Shown here: positions 48,334 through 58,444 of the stretch, piece by piece | How positions within the stretch are numbered: the stretch's first letter is position 1 | Layout of the letters: every line of letters begins with the position of its first letter | Assembly (NCBI GenBank): GCA_020055645.1 | Contig: CM034550.1 | Location: 19,977,001 to 20,041,000, forward strand | DNA length: 64,000 bases | Origin: Tomocerus qinae | Taxonomy: Eukaryota; Arthropoda; Collembola; Entomobryomorpha; Tomoceridae | Direction of reading: 5' to 3' | The notes under the pieces: generated by a model | Database searches by the model: none | The model's input: only the letters and a program-made list of their open reading frames with translations | Told to the model about the DNA's origin: nothing | Position numbers and translations under genes: made by a program

Positions 48334-48604
48334 TGAGTGGATGAAGATGAATTTCTATACGCATTGCATTAAATATTTACATATAACAAAATGGACTCGG
48401 CTCAGACCAGACTCAGCAGTTCAAACCAAGTTTGCTTCCACAGAAGACATCCATAACGTCCATAAGGATTTCACAGATCATTCACTGTCCACACAGACGG
48501 ATTAATCTTTCCCTATTTTAGATGAGCTACTCACACTATAGTACAACATATCTACATTATATTCATTATAAAAACTATCTAATTCTAAAAGGTATAAGTA
48601 AACT

Positions 48605-48610
48605 AATAAA
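48605..48610 (+). terminator. Polyadenylation signal AATAAA for the Cys-rich gene
   Basis: First canonical signal after the stop at 48333, giving a 3' UTR of about 290 bp. Confidence 0.5.
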
Positions 48611-48619
48611 TATCAAAAA

Positions 48620-49395
48620 TAATTCTTAAGCCATATTAACCGCTCTTCTGAAAGTTGACATTATTCATGGTATTGAAGGTACCTCATTAGTACTTGGTAA
48701 TAAGAGTGCAGATTTTCTTCTAATGCATACACATACTTATGACTATACGCATCTGTACACAGCGTAACAACCATGAATGAAATAAATGCCATGTTACATA
48801 CCAAATGCTGGTATGTAACGATATTTGCAATCACACAGCAAATAAAAGGATTTAAGCCGTAATTGTGAAGTGATTTATAAAACAACAGAGTAACAGTGTA
48901 CCGAAAAAGAACTAAACAAATAAGTAGGGATTAGCTTTTTCTTGTCATGTACATTTGTCAACCTCAATCAACCTGTGATGCAAATTATTACAGTCTAGGT
49001 ATCTACAGTGTTGTATGTTAATGTAAAAGTAGTACAAATCCCATATACTAAAGACATTTGACTAAATGATACTTTAAAATGAAGATTGGTTATTTAAAAA
49101 TGATAACGGATTATTTCCTTTTTTCTAAGTGTCCATGATTTTTTCTAGATACATAACGAAAGGTAGTAAATCGTTGAGAATCTATTTTTAATTCTTACTT
49201 TCTTTTTCTAAGATTTCTAAAGTGTGTATTGAATAAGTTAACAAATATAGACACAGAGTTTATAGTGGCATGCTTAAAGAATGTTCATTACTAACGTTTA
49301 AAGTATTCGAAGTGATTAAATACATAAGTTTCGAGTTAGTCGATATCTAATGTGTTCAGATGTAAATGATAAATCAGATGTAAAGGGTGCCAATT
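48620..49395. other. Intergenic AT-rich DNA, nothing recognised
   Basis: Only short AT-driven frames on both strands and no repeat or RNA gene seen. Confidence 0.5.
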
Positions 49396-50164
49396 AATTT
49401 GTATGGCACACACATGACTTTTGTATGGAGGATTTTTTGACATTTAGTGTGACTTTGTATGGTATGTTATGACTTACCTAATGAATTTGTATGGAAATAA
49501 TTACTATGTATGGTGATAGTTTTATATAAACATGCATAGTATACCGATGCACGATATATATCACCACGGGTTGGTAAATTTATTTAAGTCTAAGAATATA
49601 TATATAGTAGAATGATAATACCCAGGTAGAAACTGCATATCCAAAATAAAACATGGATAGTTAGCTATGTGTATAAAATGAAGGGAAGTCAATACTCTTA
49701 GCTCTGACGCTATCTCCCAAATAGCATCATGTTATCAGAATTTTTCCAATCAGTATATTTCTGCTCTGCTGCCTTCGTTGTCTGCATCTGATCTTGCATC
49801 TGAGTGAACACAAGAAGTACAATGGTCGGGGGAAGAAAATTTGTAAGTTTGGAATACAAAACGGACAGTGACAGTGACACTGATGATAGTGAATTTGAAA
49901 ATAAAGAAAACGAAACAAAAAAGGCAAGGGTGCAGCAGACATGGACTGAAATTGACATTAACTCTGAAGATGTACTATCTTGGAAGTTCAAACAAACATA
50001 GCTCTTATAGCTCTTCGTCAAGCCATAAATTAACTTACCATACAAAGTCATAAAGTTCCATACAAAGTCATAAACCCCCATACAAAGTCATAAACTGCCA
50101 TACAAAGTCACACTATCTATTTTTAGCTTTCCCATACAAAAGTCATGTGTGTGCCATACAAATT
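49396..50164. mobile_element. Inverted-repeat DNA element, 769 bp, with TTTGTATGG subterminal repeats
   Basis: The left tip (AATTTGTATGGCACACACAT, continuing to GACTTTTGTATGG) is mirrored exactly at 50132-50164. Inside each end TTTGTATGG recurs, at least four times on the left and six on the right (as CCATACAAA), often in the form ATGACTTTGTATGG. The flanks do not show an unambiguous target duplication; AATT at both tips could be either duplication or TIR. The centre holds a 59-codon acidic frame at 49822-50001. Multiple subterminal motifs of this kind are typical of transposase-binding sites in hAT- or CACTA-like elements, but the superfamily is not determined. Confidence 0.85.
49822..50001 (+). 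pseudogene. Short acidic ORF inside the inverted-repeat element, possible transposase remnant
   Basis: 59 codons from ATG. A basic start (MVGGRKF) is followed by an Asp/Ser-rich stretch (DSDSDTDDSEFENKENE) and a Trp-containing tail (VQQTWTEIDINSEDVLSW). The position between the element's ends and the composition suggest the N-terminal remnant of an element-encoded protein. It lacks any catalytic domain. A longer minus-strand frame over the same bases is Ser/Leu/Phe-rich and looks like a shadow of the acidic repeat. Confidence 0.35.
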
Positions 50165-51380
50165 CCTATTTTCCCGATGTAAATTACTGAATTAGTGCAC
50201 AGTTACTCTTTTCATTAATTAAATTGGTAAGGTAGTTAATCGTAGTACGTACGACTGCATTTTAGCATTTAGTAGATAAGACGTGGGATGTAAGACAGAA
50301 ATGAATCTAAGAATTGTTTTCACGTTGCAATTCTGCCAAGAATTCCTAACTAATTTCAAATAAAGTTCTTGAGTTTTCTCTGAGTATGCATGCTAAGCAC
50401 AGAGATTCAACGAGCTAACAAACAATAAAACAACCCTCCGATTCTCATTTGAAACTCTAACGAGATAATAAAAAGAAAAGTTAGTTCACGACAGCTTTTA
50501 ACGCTACGATGCTTTTAGTTGATTTGATGTAAGTAAAAGTTGCTATGAAACTTTCCGTATAGTGCTCAACAGGGAGAAAAGTACTCCGGCAAAACGTGAT
50601 CATTATTAAATATCTTTTCTTATCTTGGATCTAATTTATATTTAAGTTGATGCATCTTCAGCTTCTCATTCCAATACAATGTGTGAATTCATTACGGACA
50701 AATGTTAATGTGCAAATAAAAAGAAAGCACCTTGAATTGTCTTACTCGTACATATGTAAACTGAACAATAGTAAAATGTAAACAAAAATAACATAATGTA
50801 TAACATAATTCGTGACTGCTAAGGTTAAAGAGTTATTCTCTGCTGAAATGTTCACTTCAGTTCACTTGCTAACAAACCTATATACGAATTATTTGACGAG
50901 TACAGAAAGGCTGACTGTTTGTTTGTATGTATTTACTATTTTTAGCCTCCCTCAACAATTCAGAGTATGCATTCATACATATAAAGAAAAGATCAACTTG
51001 TCTCAGTTCTCTGCATTTAACTAACAAGACTTGACTGAGTCCTTTCCACTTCCAATTTCCAACAAAGGTTCGTCACAAATATCTCTTTTTTCTATATGCA
51101 ATAAACATTTTAGTTTTTATGAGTGTTTTTCTCAAGAATACAGTGCCATAGTTTATTTTATTTTCTCGATCTTTAATTTAGACTAATCTTTCAACTACTT
51201 TGTGTATTTCTTTGTCTTTTCGTAATTCCTATCTATCAGTGAATCGTACCACAAAGTCTATACAGATAAATGTACACACACAACCACACCCTTATCAAAT
51301 TCACTTAGTAGAAAGAAAAAAACTGTTAAACAACATTTACTCCATTTATTTCAACTCCATTAGCAATGAGTTATTGCAAA
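50165..51380. other. 5' flank of crystallin-like gene 1
   Basis: AT-rich, no TE. A TCAGTG initiator-like motif occurs near 51238, but no TATA box sits at the expected distance, unlike the paralogue at 55 kb. Confidence 0.45.
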
Positions 51381-52342
51381 ATGTCGTCTCGCAACTTCAC
51401 TTTAGCAATTCAAGTGATTCTCTCCTGTTTATTGCTACTACTTCCGTTTTCCAATTCTTTCGATGTCAGATTATACGCACAAAAACAATTTGAAGGTATG
51501 TATTTTCAGACGTAATTATCACCAAAGTCAGCATTCCAATCTGTGTCACTCTGTCACTTATAAATATATGGCCAAATTTTTGACATTAAGGGTGGTTTAT
51601 AGCGGGGTAACTTGAACATACACTTTGTGTGTATTACTACGGTTAGAGTATAGCCTGTATTTACTTACCAAAAGTGTTCAAAATTTCCAAAAAGTGGCGA
51701 AAGGTGAATATCTCGGACTTGTGGCTTCGAAATGCTAAAAAATTGTAACACGTTTTGAATTATAGCGTGAAGTGAAGCATGATTTTCCAATGCTATAATT
51801 CAAAACTTATTAGAAATTTCAAACTTTTCTGAGCCACAAGTTCGAAGTATTGTTAAACCTTCTTCAACCTTCTAATTATTAAGTAATATACACAAAATGT
51901 ATGCTCAAGTTGCTCCACTACAAACCACCGTTATTCAATAGAACAAAAAAATTGAACCTATATTATCTACTTATCATGTATAGGATTTATTAATCGCTAT
52001 TGGGAGCTAAAATTAAAGTAGCCAAAGTAGCACAATAAATTAAAATAATTACAAACTTAAATTGCAATGTTTTTAGGAAGATACACAAAGATCAAAATAA
52101 CGGAGACCATTGACTGTGTCAACCTTTCACCAAATTGGGAGAAAAATGTGTATTCAATAGACCCGTTAGGGTGCGTTGTGATTTACGCAGAGCCAGATTG
52201 CCACGGTTTGAGGAGAAGACTTGACCGTTGGTCATGGGGATGTGCCAATTTGAAAGATATTTCATTCGAGAAGAGACTGTCATCAGTGTCGCCATGTCCC
52301 GTGAATACGAGAAGGGCAGCAATGCAATCTTCAGAACTCTGA
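51381..52342 (+). CDS. Secreted beta/gamma-crystallin-like protein 1, 126 residues
   Basis: Exon 1 is 51381-51495 (115 bp) and exon 2 is 52077-52342 (TGA), with a GTATGT donor, a TTTTTAG acceptor and phase 1. Residues 1-26 are a signal peptide (VILSCLLLLLPFSNS). The mature chain starts with the Greek-key opening FDVRLYAQKQFEGR. A second motif follows (CVVIYAEPDCHGLRRRLDRW, then LKDISFEKRLSSVSPC), five Cys in total, and a short basic tail. The paired aromatic/Gly spacing and the SSVSPC closing strand fit the single-domain beta/gamma-crystallin fold. The ligand and role are unknown; these folds often bind calcium, but I cannot confirm the calcium motif here. It is paralogous to the gene at 55089 with identical exon-1 length and intron position. 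The 581-bp intron carries a MITE. Confidence 0.85.
51589..51931. mobile_element. MITE with long imperfect inverted repeats, 343 bp, in the intron of crystallin-like gene 1
   Basis: The left end AGGGTGGTTTATAGCGGGGT pairs with the right end (reverse complement ACGGTGGTTTGTAGTGGAGC). Further in, AACTTGAACATACACTTTGT, ACTTGTGGCTTCGAA and GTTTTGAATTATAGC all have inverted partners, so nearly the whole element folds back. TA lies on both sides (51587-51588 and 51932-51933), the duplication expected for Tc1/mariner-type MITEs. There is no coding capacity. Confidence 0.85.
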
Positions 52343-54949
52343 TATCATTCTTGCCTTAGAAGACAGACAAGCGGCGTTTCCAATTACTTAAGTGCATCAA
52401 TCTGCTACTCTCATGTGTTTAGTCTATTGTGCCGAAAAGTTAATTTATCTTTACCGGCAGATCAACCCACTGGATTGTGTTTCTTCTCTGTGTCATGCAA
52501 TCAAGTAACTGATGCGTTTCAAGAGTGGCAAGATCCCATAATTTTTTTTTCATGGACCGAAAACACATCCTTCTTTTTGTCAATCTTTTGTCACCCTGCC
52601 CTGTAGTCTTTTCTTGCCAAATTAACATATAGTTTTAACACTCGTAACTGTAATCTGTAATGGATATGTACTGTATTTATTTTCAATTATTCTATAATTG
52701 GCCTCGGTTTCTAAAGCCAAAGTAGTTGTATTAAGTTGTAAAGGATAATGTGTCACATTGATTTAGACTTATTTCAGATATATAGGTCATATTATATGTA
52801 CCATGCTGAAAGCGTGGGCGTTTTAGCAATGAATTATTCTTACTCTTTTAAAAATAATGCTGACAGATTTGACTTTGACATAGCTTCCTCTTATTTTATA
52901 AATAGCCAACATTATACCGGATGTCATAAAATATTCCAGAAACTATGTTAGGGTGACTAATTGTCACTTGCACTGTAAGACAATACGTAAGTTACTATAG
53001 TTCGAAATCATTTTGCAAATCACAAGTGAAAACTTTAAATGAGTCATAGATGTCTGCAGATAATCTCTTCAAGCAATCATTTTTGGAAGTTTATCTTCTC
53101 GCGTGTTATGAAAAGATTTCAATCATCTGCATGATTCATCTTCAAGAAAACTCTTGTCTTACACGAATTGGATTTCCTTGTTATACAGTAGATAAGTGTA
53201 TTAGTATTTAATGATTCACCAAAAAGTCAAACTAGTCAAGATCTAGTTCATCATTATTAAATTGCCAATAATATTGACACTACAATTACACGTATCATTA
53301 GGTACAACTACCAATAATGAGCTATTACAGATATTCACATCATTTACTAAGTATATGTAGTATATAGATGAATATTCAATGTCTAGATAGATAGTACGTA
53401 CAAAAAGAAAATATTTTCTTAAAACATTGAAGAAATGCTTTTAAAATATTTCTTTCAATATAATTTTAGATGAAAAGTGAATTACATCCTATAAGTAGGA
53501 GGATTTTTATTTCTTGTGCCTCACCAGAATACAAATCTTTATAAATAAATCGTGCAAGTGAGCAAAAGTGTCTGTAGTTACAAATGGTGCTGAATTGGCT
53601 GTAAAACGTTAAATATTTGCTTGTTTTATCCAAAATTTAATACATCTTATATGCGCTATGTAAACAGTTATATTGCGAAAAATTCTGCTACATACTATGT
53701 CATTTTGCCAATAGAATGTGTTCGCTCTTCATATAGAGAATAAAGGATCCGACCAAAATGTTCTCTTGCTGTTTTTATGTTGCAAGAATCTTTCTCTGTA
53801 TCTTTATCTCGAATGAGTAACGAACAATAGTGTAGAATATGCATAAAGGTTGAATGAATGCTAAAGGCTAAAAGTCAACTCTCTCCTATTGATGATAATA
53901 TGTAACTTATGTAGGCATGCATGCAGATACAGCCAGGAATTAAGTGCAACGAGAATTTTACAATTACAACTAGCAGTTAAGCAACTCCAGCCAAGAAGCG
54001 GCTTACACCACACTTTAGATAGCAAAGTAAATGAGTAAATCATTCCATCAGTAATAACATCTGGTACTTACACAGCACTTATTGCCGGTCGAACTTTGTT
54101 TTAAATGCAGATGTGAGGCATCCGTTGATTTTCTTGAGCATAATGCTCTGAACATTTTTAACATTAATCGAACTGTTATGTTCTACTTCTATACTATTAC
54201 ATGCAACATAATGTGGAATTTTATGCTTAATTTTATCTTAAACCGCAATTAGAAAATTAAATTAAATTAATAAAATTAATAAGCAATGATGAAAATGACG
54301 TTTGGATTAAAATAAGAATGTCAAGCTTGAATGCTTGAACTTTTACATTTTGAATTTAGGACTACAAAGAGCATCCTAGAGTAATGAAAATAAATTCTAA
54401 CGTCACGGTGCCAAGAATCCTTGATTCTGCAGATTTTTTTGATTCCCACTACATTCATTATGGTGAATGGGTTAGACTAAACCGAAGAGAGTTACAATTT
54501 TCATGAGTGAGATAATGGGAGTTTCTACTATTTTTTAAATAAGGAGTGCCCCAGGGAGAAGCGAAAGTCACCGGAGAGGTCGAAAGAAAATTCGATTGCA
54601 TCCGAATGTTTAACCCACATAGCAACATTATCTTTTTAGGAACGTAGGTTAAGGAACTTCGCGGAAGTCAGCAGATTTAATTTACAACTCACACCCAAGA
54701 ACATCTTAAGATACGTTTTTACTTGTAACTTTGTAACATTGTTACTACCACACGGCTCTATTGTTCAATGCAGGAATAGTCAACCTTCACATTCAATCGT
54801 GCACGGTAAGAGCTTTGATCGAGATTCAACTCTTTTCCCTGTGTTCACTGAATCTAACCTGATATTTTTAGCTTTTAGCCCAAAACTATTCTCGATTATG
54901 TTACCACCAACACTGTCATTAGATATAAATGAACAAAGAGTACAGCTCT
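52343..54949. other. Intergenic region between the two crystallin-like genes, 2.6 kb
   Basis: It includes the 3' UTR of gene 1. Only short AT-driven frames are present, and I found no third paralogue, RNA gene or repeat. Confidence 0.5.
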
Positions 54950-54987
54950 TATAAATAAGAAGTCAACTCTGCACAATTCCTTCAGTC
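54950..54987 (+). promoter_or_regulatory. Core promoter of crystallin-like gene 2: TATA box plus initiator
   Basis: TATAAATA at 54950-54957 and an arthropod-type initiator TCAGTC at 54982-54987 are 32 bp apart, the canonical spacing. Transcription should start near 54984, about 105 bp before the ATG. Confidence 0.8.
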
Positions 54988-55088
54988 TATCAGTAAATAT
55001 CAAAAGGAAACCATTGTAGTTGACAGTTTTCACAATACATCTAGTAATTAATTGTGAGTTAAGTTTTCGGCGTTAACTGTACACAAAA

Positions 55089-55542
55089 ATGGCTTTGAAC
55101 AAAGTCTATTTGTGCTTTGCACTTTTAGCCTTGGTACTGTGTTCCTTAGTTGCTCAGGCCTCCGCTTTCTCTGTTAATATTTATGAGCACAAGCATTTCA
55201 AAGGTATTTTCAAGATTTTCTTTGAAATTGACAAGTATTTGTAGACATCAATTAATTTCATCTCTAAAATGATAATAATCCTGTTCAGGTCGTTCGGCAT
55301 CATTGGACGTTCGGGGAGGCTGTTTGAATATCCCAATGGAGTGGGATGACTTGACTAGTTCTATTAACCCTGATGCCTGTGTCATTATTTACAAGCACCC
55401 TTCATGCCAAGGACCAAGAGTACGATTGGAACCATGGGCATTCGGAACTGCTCATTTGAGAGAAATCAATTTCGAAGACAAACTTTCTTCCATTTCACCA
55501 TGCAATTTCAGCAAAGATAGAGATAGCCGCGATGACTTCTAA
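55089..55542 (+). CDS. Secreted beta/gamma-crystallin-like protein 2, 122 residues
   Basis: Exon 1 is 55089-55203 (115 bp), the intron is 85 bp (GTATTT...TGTTCAG), and exon 2 is 55289-55542 (TAA); phase 1. Residues 1-26 are a clear signal peptide (YLCFALLALVLCSLVAQASA). The mature chain has the Greek-key start FSVNIYEHKHFKGRSASL. The second motif is CVIIYKHPSCQGPRVRLEPW, then LREINFEDKLSSISPC, with four Cys and an Asp/Arg-rich tail. Compared with gene 1 it lacks the Cys in the WSWGC position (AFGTAHL instead). Such small secreted crystallin-fold proteins are known from various invertebrates; a structural or defence role is possible but not shown by the sequence. AATAAA at 55896 probably terminates the transcript. 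Confidence 0.88.
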
Positions 55543-55895
55543 ATCTTAGAACTTTATCAACCAGTGCAAGCTCAGCTTACAATAGTGCCCTTAACAATTC
55601 ACTAACAATGCAGTTGCAGACAGGCTTTACATGCACAAGTTCTTTAAAATGTCATCAAAACTTTCTTTAGTCTCAATTTGCAAATTGACTGATTTTACAA
55701 TAACCACTGTAACTTTTATTAAAATTATCACCCAAGTGAATACATGCCATTTCCAAGTTAAGTATTTAAAGCTATAACAGTATTGAGTTGCCATTTTTTT
55801 CGTCTAATGTCAATTTGGTTGTATTCGATCGCTGAAGAATCAAAGGCATCCCTAAATATCTGTAATAAGTAGGACATATTGCTTACATTAGTTAA

Positions 55896-55901
55896 AATAA
55901 A
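55896..55901 (+). terminator. Polyadenylation signal AATAAA of crystallin-like gene 2
   Basis: It lies 354 bp after the stop codon and is the first canonical signal downstream. Confidence 0.5.
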
Positions 55902-55919
55902 TTGAAACTAATTTGTCGT

Positions 55920-57120
55920 ACTAATTCTCATGAGATTCGTCTTTTCATTTCAAATCTCGTAGGAGGAAGAAATTATTCTAAGTTTTCCTATCATTGGTTA
56001 AGCCGTAGACAAAGAGATGTCTAGACAGTTAGCAAATTACAACGTCATAATTTCAAAATTGTCATATTATTACCAAATAGCAGTTCTTTAATGACTCAAG
56101 CACACCCATCCCACCAACTACGAGAAAAAGGCATCTACTTTACACAATAGTGCATTAGTGCATAGTGCCATGTAATTCTAGGCATTTTTTGGAAAGTTGT
56201 CAACTGGCAATGGCTTTAAAATATATACCATTGTACATATTCCTGAAGAAAATTATATTTTCACAATTGCTTTTTATGCATGAACAACGAATATACATAT
56301 TGTGCTACTTTTCTTAAATTTATATACCCAGTCAAAGAATATGCAAATAGTTCATAGGCTAATATTTATGTAGTAGAGTAGAATCCCCAGTGGAAAATGA
56401 ATGTTTATTTATTTTCCCATAATTATCCCAAAACAGATTTGTAGTTGTAGGCAATAATCGATGGGAGTGAGATGTTAATATTTTTACTGCAAGAAGCAGG
56501 GAAACATGCACAGCTGGGATGAAAGGAATTGACGTATCTGCTGAACTTACAATATTATTAGGATCGAAGCTTTGCTTAGTATCCTTATGAATTTGTCGCC
56601 GTCACTCTGTCCGATCGTCTGGGTGTCTGGTCGTCTGGTCGTCCACTATTAAAAAGGAGCAACTATATTTTTGCAGTGGCATAACTTATTTCAAATCTGA
56701 TTTTTGCATATGGTAGCAAATGTATTCAGGAGCAACTAGTTATCATTAGAATTCAAATTTGATGCATCCCCTGGTTTGTGGAAATTATATAAATACAGAA
56801 GGTGAGGCAGACAGTAATAGTACGGCAGGTGAGACAGACGGCGTAGTAGCATAGAGGACTGACTACACACCGCGCTGGTATTAACATGCTCTGAAACTGC
56901 GGGAGACAAATGCAATATAAAATAGCTTCTCTTTAGTGCAACGATTAGTTGAATACAATTTTCGTTTCATTGCAACAATATTGTCACTGCATTGTAACCC
57001 AAAAGTGAAAATTGGCTAAAGAAGAGGATTTTTGTCCATTGTGATTAGTTAAATACAGTTTGAAACATTTTATCGTAAAAATTGTCAAAATATAAGAGTT
57101 TGAAACATTTTAACGTGAAA
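55920..57120. other. Intergenic region with a dispersed-repeat-like GTCTGGTCGTC run
   Basis: Mostly AT-rich. At about 56597-56645 a C/G/T-rich run (GTCGCCGTCACTCTGTCCGA, then GTCTGGTCGTCTGGTCGTCC) is followed by two GGAGCAACTA motifs (56656 and 56731) and a duplicated GGTGAGRCAGAC (56800 and 56830). The same type of TCCGTCTG sequence recurs near 23745 and 63715, suggesting fragments of a dispersed repeat. No gene seen. Confidence 0.45.
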
Positions 57121-57122
57121 AT

Positions 57123-58170
57123 TGTCAAAATATAATGGAAATGGCTTCACTTCATTATAAATACACGTGTGGGATTCATCAGTGGTGAGTGCAGTTAACT
57201 ATAATTATCACAAATCACTATTTAGGTATTGTTTAAATCACAATACTACATTCAATTTGTATTGAAATCCAAAAAATTATTAATCGGGTACAATTCTAAT
57301 CGTAACACTCGATTCTTTCCAGCTTTACAGTCACCTGGTGCGGAATTGATTGGGTTGTGATCAGTTTGAAACAATTTATTTTAAAAATTGTCAAAATATA
57401 ATGGATACGTCCATCGTCATTTCATTAAAAATACACGTGTGGGATTCATCAGTGGTGAGTGCAGTTAACTGCAATTATCACAAATCACTATTTAGGTATT
57501 GTTTAAATCACAATACTACATTCAATTTGTATTGTAATCCAAAAAATTATTAATCGGGTATAATCCTAATCGTAACACTCGATTCTTTCCAGCTTTACAG
57601 TCACCTGGTGCGGAATTGATTGGGTTGTGATTAGTTTGAAACATTTTATCGTAAAATTGTCAAAATATAATGGAAATGGTCGTCCATCGTCACTCCATTA
57701 TAAATACACGTGTGGGATTCATCAGTGGTGAGTGAAGTTAACTACAGTTGTCACAAATCATTATTTAGGTATTGTTTAAATCATAATACTATATTCAATT
57801 TGTATTGAAACCCAAAAAATTATTAATCGGGTATAAACCTAATCGTGATACTCGATTCTTTCCAGCTTTACAGTCACCTGGTGCGGAATTGATTGAGTTC
57901 TGCATGTTGACTCCAAACTTGTATGAATACTCTAATACCAATACCATTAACTCCCCGCCCAGACTGTTGGACCAAAGACTCTCCTACTGTAACCCTAGAT
58001 TTTAGATGGCGTAGTAAGCGGAATCTACAAAATCAACAAGATATTACTATTTAGGTATTGTTTATGTCACGTTACTATATTGAATTTGTATTTCCAGCTG
58101 ACTTGCCGAATGCATCCCTACTCATTATTAAATGACATATTCCATTCTTTCCAGCTTTACAGTCTACTAG
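57123..58170. repeat. Tandem array, about 272-bp unit, three copies plus diverged partial copies
   Basis: ATACACGTGTGGGATTCATC occurs at 57161, 57431 and 57704 (spacing 270 and 273 bp). Each unit runs from ATTGTCAAAATATAATGGA through ATCAGTGGTGAGTG, ACAAATCACTATTTAGGTAT and AATTATTAATCGGGTA to CTTTCCAGCTTTACAGTCAC and GGTGCGGAATTGATTG. Diverged partial copies lie at 57020-57110 and 58040-58195. Units 1 and 3 contain TATAAATA (57156 and 57699) with a TCAGTG initiator centred 25 bp further on; unit 2 has lost the TATA. Each unit also holds a splice-acceptor-like CTTTCCAG. In the third unit the acceptor at 57865 opens a 46-codon frame to TAG at 58005 that the other units close at once. Confidence 0.9.
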
Positions 58171-58244
58171 GAATTGATTGAGTTCTGCATGTTGACACAT
58201 GGTGAAGAATTGAAGTTCACTATTTGGAATAAACATTTTATCGT

Positions 58245-58441
58245 GGAATCCAAAGTGATTTGAATGTTTCCAGGGCTCCGCCCTCAGGGACAAAGTGACG
58301 ACATGCTCCAGAAAACTGGTTTCCCCCAACCAAAGTAGTTGGAAAGAACTGGTTGGGGGAAACCAGTTTTCTGGAGCATGTCGTCACCTTGCCCCTGAGA
58401 GGCGTAGCCATGGGACCAATCAAGGCATCTTGGTGGAATCT
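58245..58441. repeat. Long hairpin: 38-bp perfect arms, imperfect outer stem
   Basis: The arms 58295-58332 and 58350-58387 (GTGACGACATGCTCCAGAAA... and its complement) are perfectly complementary around a 17-base loop. Outside them a further stem of about 50 bp pairs imperfectly (GCTCCGCCCTCAGGGACAAA with its partner CTTGCCCCTGAGAGGCGTAG), closing near GGAATC/GATTCC. It may be a foldback MITE or, if transcribed, an RNA hairpin. No TA duplication is obvious. Confidence 0.85.
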
Positions 58442-58444
58442 AAA

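Noticed and set aside
49710..50081. Minus-strand 123-codon Ser/Leu/Phe-rich frame
   Set aside because: It is the complement of an Asp/Ser repeat and of the TTTGTATGG subterminal repeats, with no domain or start context.
57350..58005. Protein-coding reading of the 272-bp tandem units
   Set aside because: The same segments are in different frames in the three units and most are closed by stops, so conserved coding is unlikely; only the last 46 codons remain open.
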